DNA of 64,000 nt from Diploptera punctata (lineage: Eukaryota; Arthropoda; Insecta; Blattodea; Blaberidae): assembly GCA_030220185.1 (NCBI GenBank), contig JASPKZ010007283.1, forward strand, positions 2,273,679 to 2,337,678. Direction: 5' to 3'. How positions within the stretch are numbered: the first letter of the stretch is position 1; every line of letters starts with the position of its first letter. The notes beneath the pieces are model-generated. The model did not search any database and was not told the origin of the DNA. It saw only the letters and a program-made list of their open reading frames with translations. Shown here piece by piece: positions 31,247 to 42,239 of the stretch. Both the position numbers and the translations under genes were made by a program.

Positions 31247-33745
31247 GCAGTTAACATTTCGTGCTTCTAACATTAAATTTGTCAATGCTATCATTATTTG
31301 AATGTATTGAAATGCAATGAAAGTAAAAGTGTGGAAAAGCCAATTTGAAAGTTTGCATGCAGTTAAGTAGAATGTAGGATACATGCCCTCCTAAAGTCTT
31401 TAGGGAGACATACAAGCGCCATAGAACACTGAAACTTCGCCAACTTATACTTTAAAGTATGTAGTATTTTTTTTTACAAAAAACAAACAATTCTAAATTT
31501 GACCGAAAATGTCGAAATATTTCACTCATCGCCCCTTTTAAATAATTTACTTTTCTTAAGTTGACGAAGTTCTTTTTCTGACCACTCCTCCATGGTAACC
31601 ATTTTATCCTATCAAATTACGAACTGTGGAATCACTTTCGATATTTCTGATACTGATTTGAATTCATTATGTAACCAAAGAATAATTTAAAGAGTTCCTT
31701 CGGTTGTTCATTTCATTTTAGGAGCCATTTAAATTATGTATAAGTACCTCTGAGAGTTAAAAATGTAATTTCTCCATTTATTTTTTATTACGTAAAATGG
31801 GCTTTCATATTTACTTTTTGTAAAATCTAAATTAAATTATTTTGATTAATTATTGAGTTATGACTTTAAACGTGACGACTTGTCATTTCAATTTTCCCTC
31901 CATCCATACGAATATGTTTTCGGTAACTTGTAATTATGAGTCCTGCTTGTCTCATATTTTCAAATCTATTTGAGTCAATATAATGATTTTGCATGGACAT
32001 ATATTACGTATAGAGGAACAAATTTTACCAGAATCTCTCCTGTAACATGCATATTAATCTAAAAACATAATTGTCTCAAAAAGTAAAAAAAAAAATGAAG
32101 TAGGCCTAGTCGTATATTAAGATAAAATATTTTTTTACATATAGTTACGTACGCAAATCTGAACATGTGTTATTTAAGATTAGAACATAAAAGGAATCAT
32201 TGAAATATATTCAGAATTATGAAAATTATCTGGAAAAAAAACTATCGAATTGCATGGTTCTCAGGTGTCATTTTGTATGTGAAATTAATATTAATATTTT
32301 GTAATATATGAATATTGCACCTTAAAGAGGAAGGTTTGATAATTAATCATACCAAGTAATGATTTGCTACAGATTCAAGTTTTCAAAGGGAAAAAAACCT
32401 AATCTACAATATTCAATGATACAGTACTTTTACCATCTTAATTGTTTTTGTACTCAGCACAACTGTACTCGAATCTGTACTGTGTACGTTGTGAAATCAT
32501 TCGAAGAGTACTGGAAATGCCAGATCACAGTTCAAGGATCCTTTGAATGGCAGAAGAGTGGAGGACCATATAATTAATAAAAATTAAATTTCCATAGGCG
32601 AATAATAGGAATAAAAATATTTATTACTTCAAAAACAAATTTATTGTATTTCACTATATTACAATGTTATTTTGAAATTCTTGTAAGTTTTATTAATTAT
32701 AAGTCACTTGCACTATTGCACTAAAAATTGTTAATATGATTAACGTGATATACACGGCGATGGGTCCGACATGTTGCTAGTTTGGATAAATGTCCACATC
32801 TGAAGACACAAGGAAAATTACTGCGTATGTAAGCTATAGAATAAATATTAAGTTGGTAGATCCGAGACTTTCAGAGTTGTGCGCCAATGTTAAGGTGTCC
32901 AATTACAAAATGTTATATTTGATAACCGCCTCCCATATGAGAGAGACGGAACATATATTAGATGAAGGCAGCTAATTGACGTAGTGCCGGAGAAAAACCT
33001 TTCACCTTTACTATTGCAGGTGTTCCTAACTGCGTATCGACATCGTTTCTAGAAAGATTGTTAATCACATCTTCGGCGACTACTTGACTCCTTGAATTGA
33101 GTGCAAGAGCGAAATGTGTAACACATTTTCTTATTAAATGCAAACATTAAATCAAATTATTTTATGAGGATGGGGCGACGGTAGAGATTTTTTCAAGTAC
33201 TGTACATTCACTTGTTAAATATAGAATCGTGGCTAGACTTATTATTTAATTACTTTATTTTTATATTCATTCTAAACGTATCATGAAATAAATAGAAAAT
33301 TAACAATGTGGCAATGTTTTGGACTTTTATTTCAAATTGTTAAGTTTAAAATCACTCACTGTTTGTAATGGGAAGAACAATGACTCTGTTTCGATATCAA
33401 CAGAGCCACTCTTCTGACTCCGGCTGAATGACAGAAAAGCATTCATTATCTTACTATTCTATTCCAAATTATTCCAACGTTCAACCCCAGATATCTGTCA
33501 GCTTGTTTTCATCTTCTATCTTCTAATCGTAACTAGAACGCAGGTCAATAGATTGTTAAACATATAATTTCATGGAATATCTCATTATTCATCTTCTTCT
33601 TTTATCATTCCTCTCTTCCTTTATTAGTCTACACTATAACACCAGTGGAAATCACGAACTGGCAGAGGATAGTCTCCTTCAAGCAAAGTTGACATTTATA
33701 AAAGCTCTATATTATTATTTTATTTATTTATTATTTTAATGTGAT
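31247..33745. other. AT-rich intergenic DNA, nothing recognised
   Basis: About 2.5 kb without convincing ORFs, RNA genes or repeats. Small frames at 32359-32577, 32790-32975 and 32958-33143 have no recognisable motifs. Confidence 0.65.
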
Positions 33746-33749
33746 TATT

Positions 33750-34112
33750 TATTTGATTGATTGATTGATTGGTCCCACACTCGCGCTGCTGGGACGTGGG
33801 TGCTTCACTGGTGGCAAATTTCTCAACAAGACGAATTTAGCATAGCTACCCAAAGAGAAATCTAATCAGAAACCAAGTTATTACGTGGATGATGAAGGTT
33901 GGTACATTTTGCTTAGAAGCCTCTTTATTCAGGCTTAATATTATTTTAGAAGCCTGATAATAACAAATCGGGGCCACGGCTTAAAGTCCTTACCGGAGGA
34001 CTTTTTCCTTGTAATTTTCCATCCTATGAAATCCATCGACTCTGACCGGATTTGAACCCGCCATCATCATGACCCGAGGCAAGGAACATAACTACTAGAC
34101 CACTGTGGCCAA
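33750..34112 (-). mobile_element. SINE-E, tRNA-derived, with GATT-repeat tail
   Basis: On the minus strand the right end reads GGCCACAGTGGTCTAGTAG (A-box region), then GGCGGGTTCAAATCCGGTC (B-box), followed by a body and, at the far left, a GATT repeat (33757-33772). The head-body-tail layout is that of a tRNA SINE different from SINE-A. Confidence 0.7.
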
Positions 34113-34275
34113 CATGAATTACTTAATGTATTGGACTTCATTTGTTCATGTTTTATTTAAATCTACGTATTGAGTTTTTTAAAGGGACTTTTGAATAATT
34201 GGTATTTAGTATCCGCTTAATCCTTACAATCACATCATTTTTAGTCTTGTTAGTTTCTTTGCTTGGATGATAAGG

Positions 34276-34375
34276 CATCCATCCATTCACGGTAATTCTG
34301 CCGAGGTAGGTCTTTCACTATAATCATAGCATTTTCATGCTAAGCTTTGCCTTTAAATATGCCAGTTTTAATAAA
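34276..34375 (-). mobile_element. SINE-A 3' fragment
   Basis: Only the conserved 3' end is present: ATCCATCCATTCACGGTAAT, then a CTGCCGAGGTAGGTC-type segment and CATAGCATTTTCATGCTAAG. The head is missing. Confidence 0.75.
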
Positions 34376-34712
34376 ATAATTTATTATTACTATTATTAAT
34401 GTATCTGATTTTGGTGGGTCCGTGTCGTAGACTTGCTGCATATTTGCCTGAAAATGTAATACAATTTTAACTATTGAAATACATTGTACAGTTTAAATTC
34501 AAACAGGTTAAATTCAGATCGCGATCCCTCTTTATAAATGTTGTAACATTCTTGTTGCTGAATTTATTGCAGTATTTCTGTCTTCAACCAATTTATGGAA
34601 AACATATGAAATGTGCCTTACAAAACTGTAACTTTAACCGGTAAATAAATTGTATTACGTAACTAAGGGCCGAGTAAGCTCATTTTTACACGCTTTATAT
34701 TAGCTTGACCTG

Positions 34713-34771
<59 letters not shown>
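34713..34771. repeat. (TCTA)n microsatellite
   Basis: About 14 TCTA units. It directly abuts the duplicated element that follows. Confidence 0.95.
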
Positions 34772-35040
34772 GTAACGGAATTTTTCAACGCGATTTTCAC
34801 CCACTTAAAATCATTGGATCGACTTGAAACTTTGTATACTTGTAGAGGACTCGTGACAATACAATAATTTCATATTTATTTCCTAAAATCCTGTTTTTGT
34901 ATCAATGTAACGGAATCTTTCAACGCGATTTTCACCCACTTAGAAACATTGGATCGACTTGAAACTTTGTATACGTATAGAGGACCCGTGACAATACAAT
35001 AATTTCATATTTTGTCTAAAATCCTGGCCAGAATCATCCG
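34772..35040. repeat. 136-bp direct duplication
   Basis: Two copies start TGTAACGGAAT at about 34770 and 34906 and share TTCAACGCGATTTTCACCCA and GGATCGACTTGAAACTTTGT. Copies are roughly 90% alike. The unit follows the TCTA tract, a layout common to microsatellite-linked insect repeats. Confidence 0.85.
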
Positions 35041-35102
35041 AAAATCAAAAAAATGAGAACTGGTATAATAGGTTGCGGACTTGTCGAGTTTTTAGTCAAT
35101 CG

Positions 35103-35192
35103 TTGTAAGAGCTCAGTTGGTAGAGCAGTGAACTCTTAGTGGTATATAATTTCAGTAATCCATACGTCGCTGGTTAAAATCCGGCTGGGAGG
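35103..35192 (+). tRNA. tRNA-Tyr-like pseudogene with intron-like insert
   Basis: The A-box/D-arm AGCTCAGTTGGTAGAGCA is canonical. After a degenerate anticodon stem there is an insert of about 18 bases (GTGGTATATAATTTCAGT) where eukaryotic tRNA-Tyr genes carry their intron, then ATCCATACGTCGCTGG and GGCTGGGAGG resembling the tRNA-Tyr 3' half. The T-loop B-box is degraded (GGTTAAAATCC) and the acceptor stem does not pair well, and the anticodon position reads TTA instead of GTA. A T-run after 35193 would serve as pol III terminator. Probably a pseudogene or SINE head. Confidence 0.5.
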
Positions 35193-35282
35193 TTTTTTTT
35201 TAATAGAAGAGTATTACTTTTAGCTCATACTACAATAGTAACGAATTGAAAGATATTTACATTTTTATCTTATTCTGTAAAA

Positions 35283-35772
35283 TATTAAAACTAAAAAATA
35301 AAATAATAAATAATAGTTTAAAAAAACTAAAAGAACACGATTTATTAGAAAACTAAAAAATGAAAAATAATTTTAATTTCCAGTACGCTAGGGATAAAAT
35401 AAAGTGGTCAACAAAAAAATCATCTCCAACACATATAGAATAAAATTAGAGTTATCATCAAAAAGAAAAAAATTTACCATCAAAAGCGTGGGGTGATTTT
35501 TATGATTTTTACATTTTCTTCTTAGAGAGCTTACGTTTACCAATATCTGTTTATTGTCAAATATATCAATTGATGAAGAGCACCCTACGCTTTTGATGGT
35601 AAAATTATTTTCTTTTTGTTGATAACTCTAATTTTATTCTATATGTGTTGGAGATGATTTTTTTTGTTGACCACTTTATTTTATCCCAAGCGTACTGGAA
35701 ATTAAAATTATTTTCATTTTTTAGTTTTCTAATAAAGCGTATTCTTTTAGTTTTTTAAAACTATTATTTATT
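35283..35772. repeat. Long foldback element, arms about 200 bp
   Basis: The left arm (about 35295-35495) and right arm (about 35580-35772) are inverted copies. They share, in reverse complement, AACTAAAAGAA, TAATTTCCAGTACGCT with an indel, GATAAAATAAAGTGGTCAAC, AAATCATCTCCAACACATAT and TACCATCAAAAGCGT. The loop is about 80 bases. No open frame. Probably a non-autonomous foldback or MITE-like transposon. Confidence 0.9.
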
Positions 35773-36295
35773 AGTCGGGCAGTCCGTATTATAAGTGAAA
35801 AATATTACATTATAAATTCACCGTCATATTCGTCTCGTTTATTGTTAATGTTGAGTGAATGATGATGATATCTTGAAGGAGGCCTTCCATGTCCTTGTGT
35901 CGTGAGAAAAAATATGCGTTTACGGGGAAACTCAATTAGGTTCCCTGGTTACATTTTCAAATCAGTTCCGTCACAAGTATTTTTGGTCATAGTCTATGTC
36001 AGTTCCGTTCATATTATTGTAGTATACAGTCAGTTCACTCCCGCCATTCTCATCACAAACGTGATTTTCCTTCCTATGTTTGCACACTTACGGCTGTCTG
36101 TAAAATAAGAAACCTGTTTTTATTAACGTTTATAGTTGGGTTAAATTTTTGTTTGTGATATTTTTGTCCTAAAATGTAGTGGAATCAAAAAAAAACAGAA
36201 GAAGTTGAAGCTTTCTAGATTAGATTAAGTTAGACTAGATACCATTGGGATAAATGAGGTAATACTAGGTTAGATTAAACTAGAATAATTTTGAT

Positions 36296-36455
36296 TAGAT
36301 TGCTTCTAGTCTCGAGAATCGTGGGTTCAAACCGCTCCGGGGACCGATGAATGTTAGGATGCCAAAATTCTAGGAAAATATTCTCCAGGACGGACGTAAA
36401 GCCCTGGGTGTTGAGTGTGAATATTTTATGCTCTTAGAAGAACTGAATATAAAGG
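36296..36455 (+). mobile_element. tRNA-like SINE fragment
   Basis: Contains a B-box-like GTGGGTTCAAACCGC at about 36322-36336 followed by a GGGGACCGATGAATG body. The head is incomplete. Seen once, so the family is not named. Confidence 0.45.
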
Positions 36456-36639
36456 TCTTTATTGCAAATTTAACTGACCAAATTCCATCCAAGTAATACA
36501 TTTGTTGCGAAACTACACGCCTCATTCAATTAATCACATGTCACTCGATGACATCTGCAGATAAATAAGTTTTACTAAATTAGCTTGTTCAAGAATCTCG
36601 CACTAGGAATCGCCCATGTTCCCATGTGGTAACTATAAG

Positions 36640-37270
36640 GCATATAGGCTACATTACGGTGGCCCATATTTTCGAATTTTCATATTTCATTCCACAAACA
36701 CTCCATTTTTTTCTGTGGTTGTGGAAGTAATTTGAAGTGAATTTTGTTGCAATTTAAGAGGAGAACCCGTGCCGCATTGAGCTAGAACAGGCGCGAAAAT
36801 ATCATAAAAATGTTAATGATTTATGATCTTTTGCCATTTGGGCGCTTTATCTTAATTAATTTCATTATAACAGATGTAGGCCTACTTGAAGACATTTATT
36901 TATTTATTTATTTGCCTTGTTTAAGACAATAGAAAAATAATTGTAAATATTCTTGCTGTAATTATTTGTTTAATGTTTATGAATTTAGCTCCATTGCGGC
37001 ACGGGTTAATATTAATTTATTTCAATGAAATCTGTTACGCTATCAAATTTGGCCAGAAGGACAATATATAGGGTGTGCGTTGAAATCAGATGACATTTTA
37101 ATTCCACAGCTCTAAATAAGGACTGCCCTATATTTTCGACTTTTTGTATTTCATTTTACACACCCTTTATTTTGCATTCGGTTGTAAGTACTTCTTACAA
37201 AGTAATTTTTTTTTAAATTCAAGATGAGGAACTCATGCCGAATTGATGACGTTGTAATTCCACCCCTATG
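36640..37270. repeat. Diverged direct repeat pair
   Basis: Two copies, near 36650-36800 and 37120-37250, share CCCATATTTTCGA or CCTATATTTTCGA, a CATATTTCATTCCACA-like stretch and an ACCCGTGCCGCATTGA versus ACTCATGCCGAATTGA segment. They differ at many sites, so the duplication is old. The flanking DNA between them is AT-rich and unassigned. Confidence 0.6.
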
Positions 37271-37274
37271 AATA

Positions 37275-37385
37275 AGGACCATCATACAGTGCATTCGGAG
37301 CTCGGCAAGACTGTTCCGCTGTAAACACCGGCGCACCCTCCGCCAAAGCCACACGCACAGACCAGCAAGTCACCGGAATGGAGCA
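37275..37385 (-). repeat. GC-rich dispersed repeat, inverted copy 1
   Basis: Reverse complement of the element at 38142-38250: both contain GTGCGTGTGGCT, GGAGGGTGCGCCGGT and GCTCCGAA. It is distinctly GC-richer than the surroundings. Confidence 0.75.
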
Positions 37386-37631
37386 TGCTCTGGTCTCGAG
37401 TAGCAAAAAAATGACGCCTCCATTTAAATATGTGCTGGTGAATAAATACAAAACAAGCAACCATACCTCATCATAATCACCTGGTTAAGAATACCATCGT
37501 ATTGTAATTAATGTATATTACATCCCATTCTAAATTACATTTTTAGTGGAATTGAAATTTATGAACGAACTCTATTGTGCAAGGGCTCTCAAAAAATCTC
37601 TTCTTTTAGCCAATTCACTGACACTTTATAA

Positions 37632-37930
37632 ATCGCAGCCGCGTGGTTAAGGCAAGTAGCCTCGGCGCAGAGGCACTTGCGCTGGTTCAAGTCTCCATTG
37701 GGGAAGATATTTTCTGATGGAATTTCGACCGAGATGGGACAGGTGTCCACCTAGCATCGTGAGGCATTTGGGTAGCTGCAATTAGTAGCGACTCCAGGTT
37801 GAGAAGACCAGCTATAACGGCTGGGGGACCTGACATACTGACACGTCACCCCTACACTGGCTACATGATCGTCTACCTCTGTGATTAACACATGTCGAAG
37901 TGAGGCCAGCAGCCGGCAGGTAGGCCAAGG
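37632..37930 (+). mobile_element. SINE-F, tRNA-derived
   Basis: tRNA-like head CAGCCGCGTGGTTAAGGCAA with B-box-like CTGGTTCAAGTCTCC at 37682-37696, then a body with GGGACAGGTGTCCACC, GGGTAGCTGCAATTAG and CTGACATACTGACACGTCAC. A second copy without the head lies at 50400-50690. Confidence 0.75.
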
Positions 37931-37939
37931 GCCTTCTAG

Positions 37940-38250
37940 TTCTGTCGCGCTTGGAGTTTTTTTGTCGGTCGGAATGAGCTTTTGCTAGTGAGCCGGAGTT
38001 GTTTTCGGAGACGTGGGGAGTGTGTTTGCCTTCAGGGTCATCACTTTCAACGTCTGCTGTAATGCGGGTGGACCTGGTGTGGGTTGGTGCAGTAGTAATT
38101 TGTTATTTGTGGTTTTGGCACGGTGTCTGGTGCTCCGTGTCGGTAATTTGCCGGTCGTGTGCGTGTGGCTCTGGTGGAGGGTGCGCCGGTGGTCGCCCAG
38201 TCCAGGGCCGCTGCGAAGCGTTCCGGACGGGCTCCGAACGCACAGTATAT
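37940..38250 (+). repeat. GC-rich stretch with dispersed repeat copy 2
   Basis: About 300 bases of raised GC. Its right part (38142-38250) is the plus-strand partner of 37275-37385. Open frames at 37999-38331 and 38013-38255 run into the (AAT)n tract and look accidental. It could be a LINE 5' region or an unrelated repeat. Confidence 0.55.
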
Positions 38251-38252
38251 GC

Positions 38253-38299
<47 letters not shown>
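38251..38299. repeat. (AAT)n microsatellite, tail of LINE-B
   Basis: About 16 AAT units. Read on the minus strand it is the simple-repeat 3' tail of the adjacent LINE. Confidence 0.9.
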
Positions 38300-38302
<3 letters not shown>

Positions 38303-39440
38303 TATTTATTCTGGCAGAGTTAAGGCCATAAGGCCCTCTCTTCCACTCAACCAGCACAAATACAAATAAATATTCGACAAATATAGATATACACTATACT
38401 AATTATAAACAGTTAAAGATACAATAAATGTAGCAATGTAAATGTCATGTACAAACAACATTTTATAGGGCAATAACAATAATGATACGATAATAGTAAT
38501 AATATGATACATTATATGGGAAACACCAATTAATTCATATATCTTACACTGGATAATAATGAAGTCGAGTTTAGAGCAAATATAAATTTAGATTTCTTTT
38601 AAAAGATGCCAATGTCCGGCAGCCCCTTATTTCTTGTGGTAGGGAATTCCAGTTGCGAGAAGTGGAGATGGTATATGACATGGAGTGATGTGATGTCCTA
38701 TGTTGCGGTATATTAAGTAAGAGTCTATGTTGTGATCTTGTGTTTAAGTTATGGTTTGAGGATAGATACTGGAAACGGGATGAAAAATAATTGGGAATCG
38801 AGGTATGTAGGATCTTAAATAGGAGAATTAGACAGTGCGATTTTCTTCTCTCTTTTAGATGTAGCCATGACAATTCGTGGAATAATGGAGAAATGTGATC
38901 GTATTTTCGAACATTAAATACGAATCTGATACACATATTATGGACACGCTGCAGTTTGTCCGACAATCCGTCACTTCTGTCAGTTAGTAGAACGTCACAG
39001 TAGTCAAAATGCGGCATCACTAAAGTTTGGATTAAAATTCTTTTAAGAGTTGTAGGAAGAAAATGTTTAAGTCGCTTTAGGGAATGCATTATGGAGAAGA
39101 TCCTTTTAGATGTTTATTTTACTTGCTCATGCCATTTTAAATTAGAATCTAAGTAAAATCCCAAGTTTTTAACGACGTCGGTATAAGGAATTTGTTCATT
39201 ATCTAATATGACAGCCGGCATATTGCCATTGTTTATGAGGTGTAATAGCCTTGGATGTCCGATAATTATTGCTTGCGTTTTGTTTACATTTAGTTTCAGC
39301 CCATATTGTCTGGACCATAAAGATATATGCCTGAGGTCAGTGTTTACTTTGTCAATATATTCATTAATTTCGTCAGGCCTAAAGTGTGTGTAAATCTGTA
39401 GGTCGTCGGCGTAATATGCTAGATAGATTGTGCTAAAGTA
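38300..39440 (-). mobile_element. LINE-B (CR1/Jockey-like) 3' fragment
   Basis: Minus-strand non-LTR fragment with a 3' UTR ending at the ATT-repeat tail and a 5' truncation near 39440. Plus-strand phrase TTATTCTGGCAGAGTTAAGG next to the tail is the UTR end. The coding part holds an RT YADD motif near 39400 and the C-terminal region. Order and motifs are of Jockey/CR1-type LINEs; no TSD was found. Confidence 0.85.
38571..39089 (-). pseudogene. LINE-B reverse transcriptase, C-terminal part
   Basis: 172-codon open frame. It contains VMPHFDYCDVL, DKLQRVHNMCIRFVFN, a HISPLFHELSWL segment and the terminal RNWNSLPQEIRGCRTLASF. These are the thumb and C-terminal regions of CR1/Jockey-type RTs. Upstream, 39100-39440 continues the same protein in another frame with YYADDLQIY and KLNVNKTQAI, so at least one frameshift separates the catalytic core from this part. 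It is a remnant, not a host gene. Confidence 0.87.
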
Positions 39441-39860
39441 ATTTAGAATAGCTATATTATAGTAGATGGCGCACGATATGTTATATCGAGTTAGTTAGCT
39501 GATGGGCTGAATATTACAGACGGAATTAAGCTCCAGAGTTTTCTGTAAACATTTTTACGGGGACGGAAATGACATGGCCCCTTCATGTTAACTAGAGCTA
39601 AAATCTCTCTTCTAACAGGCCGTGTCCCTAAAAGATCCGCATGCCGTGGTTCTTGTAGAAATATTTACTTATGAAGGGAGAGGTTAAACTATAGAAAGTA
39701 AAGAAAAAAACATCGAAATTATTTATCTTTTTATATTAAAATAGCTATTGTTAAAGTTGTTTTATAAATGTTTAGTTCAATCTGTTTTCTCTTCGTTTGT
39801 AAATAAGAGTTTGTTTATCTATAAATACAACAAAATTATAATACTTTCGTTTTTTTACAG

Positions 39861-39896
39861 ACATGACGTACAAACCCCGGTCACCAGTCGTTGAAG
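39861..39896 (+). other. Candidate 36-nt micro-exon
   Basis: A pyrimidine-rich acceptor (CGTTTTTTTACAG ending at 39860) is followed by 36 bases and a strong donor GAAG/GTGAGTAA at 39896/39897. One of the three frames is open and begins with ATG at 39863 (MTYKPRSPVVE); the other two have stops. It lies in DNA with no recognised repeat. It could be the first coding exon of a host gene whose other exons lie outside the window. Confidence 0.35.
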
Positions 39897-39899
39897 GTG

Positions 39900-40130
39900 A
39901 GTAACATTTATTTTATTTCAACTAATGAAACCTGAAGTAGCTGTGATTATTTTGATGGTTACACCTTGTTTAGGAACCACCGATTGTTGTACGACTATTT
40001 TTCCAGCCTGAGAAGATTTCGTCTATAGCTTACTTACCATTAACACGTAGCTGAATAGTTAATTTGCATTAAGTAGTCAATTGATTTGGCGTTTTCTTGA
40101 TGAAAATCCATATATATATATATATATATA
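39900..40130. other. AT-rich spacer
   Basis: Nothing recognised apart from a (TA)n run at about 40110-40131. The left flank of the following foldback (TCAATTGATTTGGCG) recurs beside the second copy at 48300. Confidence 0.6.
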
Positions 40131-40133
40131 TAT

Positions 40134-40494
40134 TTAATTAAATAAAAATACTTAACGTGTTATATGATTTTCATATTTATTACAATATAAACTCTAACAA
40201 ATGTTTCGTTACTTTGTACCTTCTTCAGACATGATTACAAATGAATGAACTTTGTTATGATATATTTATTATTATTATATAATAACATAATATCTTCTTC
40301 ATACATGTTTACAAATGAATGGATTTTGTTATTATATATTATTATTATTATTATTATATTATATTCATTCATTTTTTATCATGTCTGAAGAAGGTACAAA
40401 GTACCGAAACAGCTGTTACGAATTTATATTTTAATAAATATGAAAAATCATATAAAACTTTAAGTTTTATATTTATTTAACTAAAGTGAGTTTG
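40134..40494. repeat. Foldback element, copy 1
   Basis: Imperfect palindrome with outer arms TTAATTAAATAAAAATA and TATATTTATTTAACTAA, and inner complementary phrases GTACCTTCTTCAGACATG and CATGTCTGAAGAAGGTAC. The centre holds AT repeats. A second member lies at 48338-48673. Confidence 0.85.
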
Positions 40495-40499
40495 TATAT

Positions 40500-41642
40500 T
40501 AGTTCAAATGAATGAACGATTCAGACTGGTAAATACATCAACCGTCGCCACCGAATGGCGATTCCTTATATACATAAAAATCAATGTAATCTAAACTCAA
40601 AATGCATCAAATTGATAACAGTTGCCATCATAGTGAGGTAAGTGTGATAAATACATTTTTTTAATTCAAGAAATTATTTGCATCATTCAAGTGAGTAATC
40701 AACTGTTAGGGATTCATGAAGATTTAATAATGTTAAAAAACACATTTTGTTCTAGTACAAGGCATTTCAAGGCATTTTAAGATCTAACTGGTCAGAAATT
40801 AACCGAACATATAATATCGGTTAAAAATTTACAAATATGGAGTTAATGTGATTTATGTCATATTTGTAGGTTTAACACTAACTCACCAATATTTAAAACT
40901 AACCGAAATGTGACGTGAATTGTTAGTGTGGTTTGTTTTGAATTATAATTTTAAAATTTATGACCCGTCTATGTAAACGTGAATTGATGCATCCATCTTG
41001 AATACAGCAAAACAATAACTTTTGAGATATGTGTGACAATTATTTTATTATTCAATTCGTTATTTAACTATTGTTAATTATTCCGAGGTATCTGTCGTGA
41101 AAATGCGGACAGAAGAGCAATCGTAAAAGTAATACCGGAAACGTTTATTGCTACTGAATCATTTAACATGAACTAATAAACAAATTAACTATTCAGCGAT
41201 ATGTAATGACAATCTGCCATCGTAGTACTATGCTTGGTCAATCAATGCCTAATTTGAGTAAGAAAGGAAATATTTACTGGAATGAGTTGTTTGGGAGTTA
41301 AAAACTAAGTCCAATTCAGGTGAAACTGAGGTGGTAAATAATCTCGAACCTAGTGAGAATAAATGTAATGCGACAAACACGGTCTGAGCTGTAATTCTGT
41401 CTTATCTGGTCACTACATACATGTGCCTTTATACTGACTGTTTAACTCATGCCCCAAATGGGAGTCAATGACCAATCACATTTCAATGATTTTTTTTATT
41501 TACAATCAATCACAATCGTGTTTCGCCTAGAATTTACCAATCAAAGTTTATCATAATAAAGAAAGCACCTCCTTTTTAACATTCTGAATAGGTCACAGCA
41601 TTATTTTGCAGTGACTGACTCTGTAAAAAATACGGCTATCAG

Positions 41643-41693
<51 letters not shown>

Positions 41694-42120
41694 CATAATG
41701 TCAACACATAGCGCATGCGGAATATAATATAAAAACATTTATAGCTATTAATTATACCACCAAAAAAAGAAACCAATGCTTGCACTTTCTTTAATGTATT
41801 TTTTCCCAGGTAATAACATACCTGCAAAATATAATTGTCATATTTACATCATAGGAGATCAGAAAGGAATTAATATACAGTTTGATGTGTTTCATTTTTT
41901 CTCCACTAGAGTGCAATCTTACAATATTGCGTTCCTTTGGCAATAAATAATATGATCTGGTTGCAATGATGAACAAAAGAAGCAAATGAAGCGTACCAAT
42001 CGTTTCTCATTTGTTTTCAAACATCGCCGTTTACATTAAATATATAAATATTTTAAAATAACTATATTTAAATAATGATTTGTGAATAAACAGCTTAATT
42101 TTATTCGTTAAATAGACCTA
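40500..42120. other. AT-rich DNA with a (TA)n tract
   Basis: No gene or recognised element in about 1.6 kb. A TA microsatellite occupies about 41647-41690. Confidence 0.65.
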
Positions 42121-42126
42121 ACAAAT

Positions 42127-42234
42127 GCCACTCTTGATTTCCAAATTCTCAAGATAAATTCACTCTTCACTTCGTGAGTCGTGAACTTCGTGAGTCGTGA
42201 ATTTATCGATCATTTGGAAATCACTCGTGGCGTT
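42127..42234. repeat. Short hairpin element with internal 16-bp duplication
   Basis: The arms share GATTTCCAAA and ATAAATTCAC against their reverse complements. The loop contains ACTTCGTGAGTCGTGA twice in tandem. No TSD was identified. Confidence 0.75.
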
Positions 42235-42239
42235 ACCTA

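Noticed and set aside
37999..38331. 110-residue protein with poly-Asn
   Set aside because: The poly-Asn is the (AAT)n LINE tail, and the frame crosses an element boundary.
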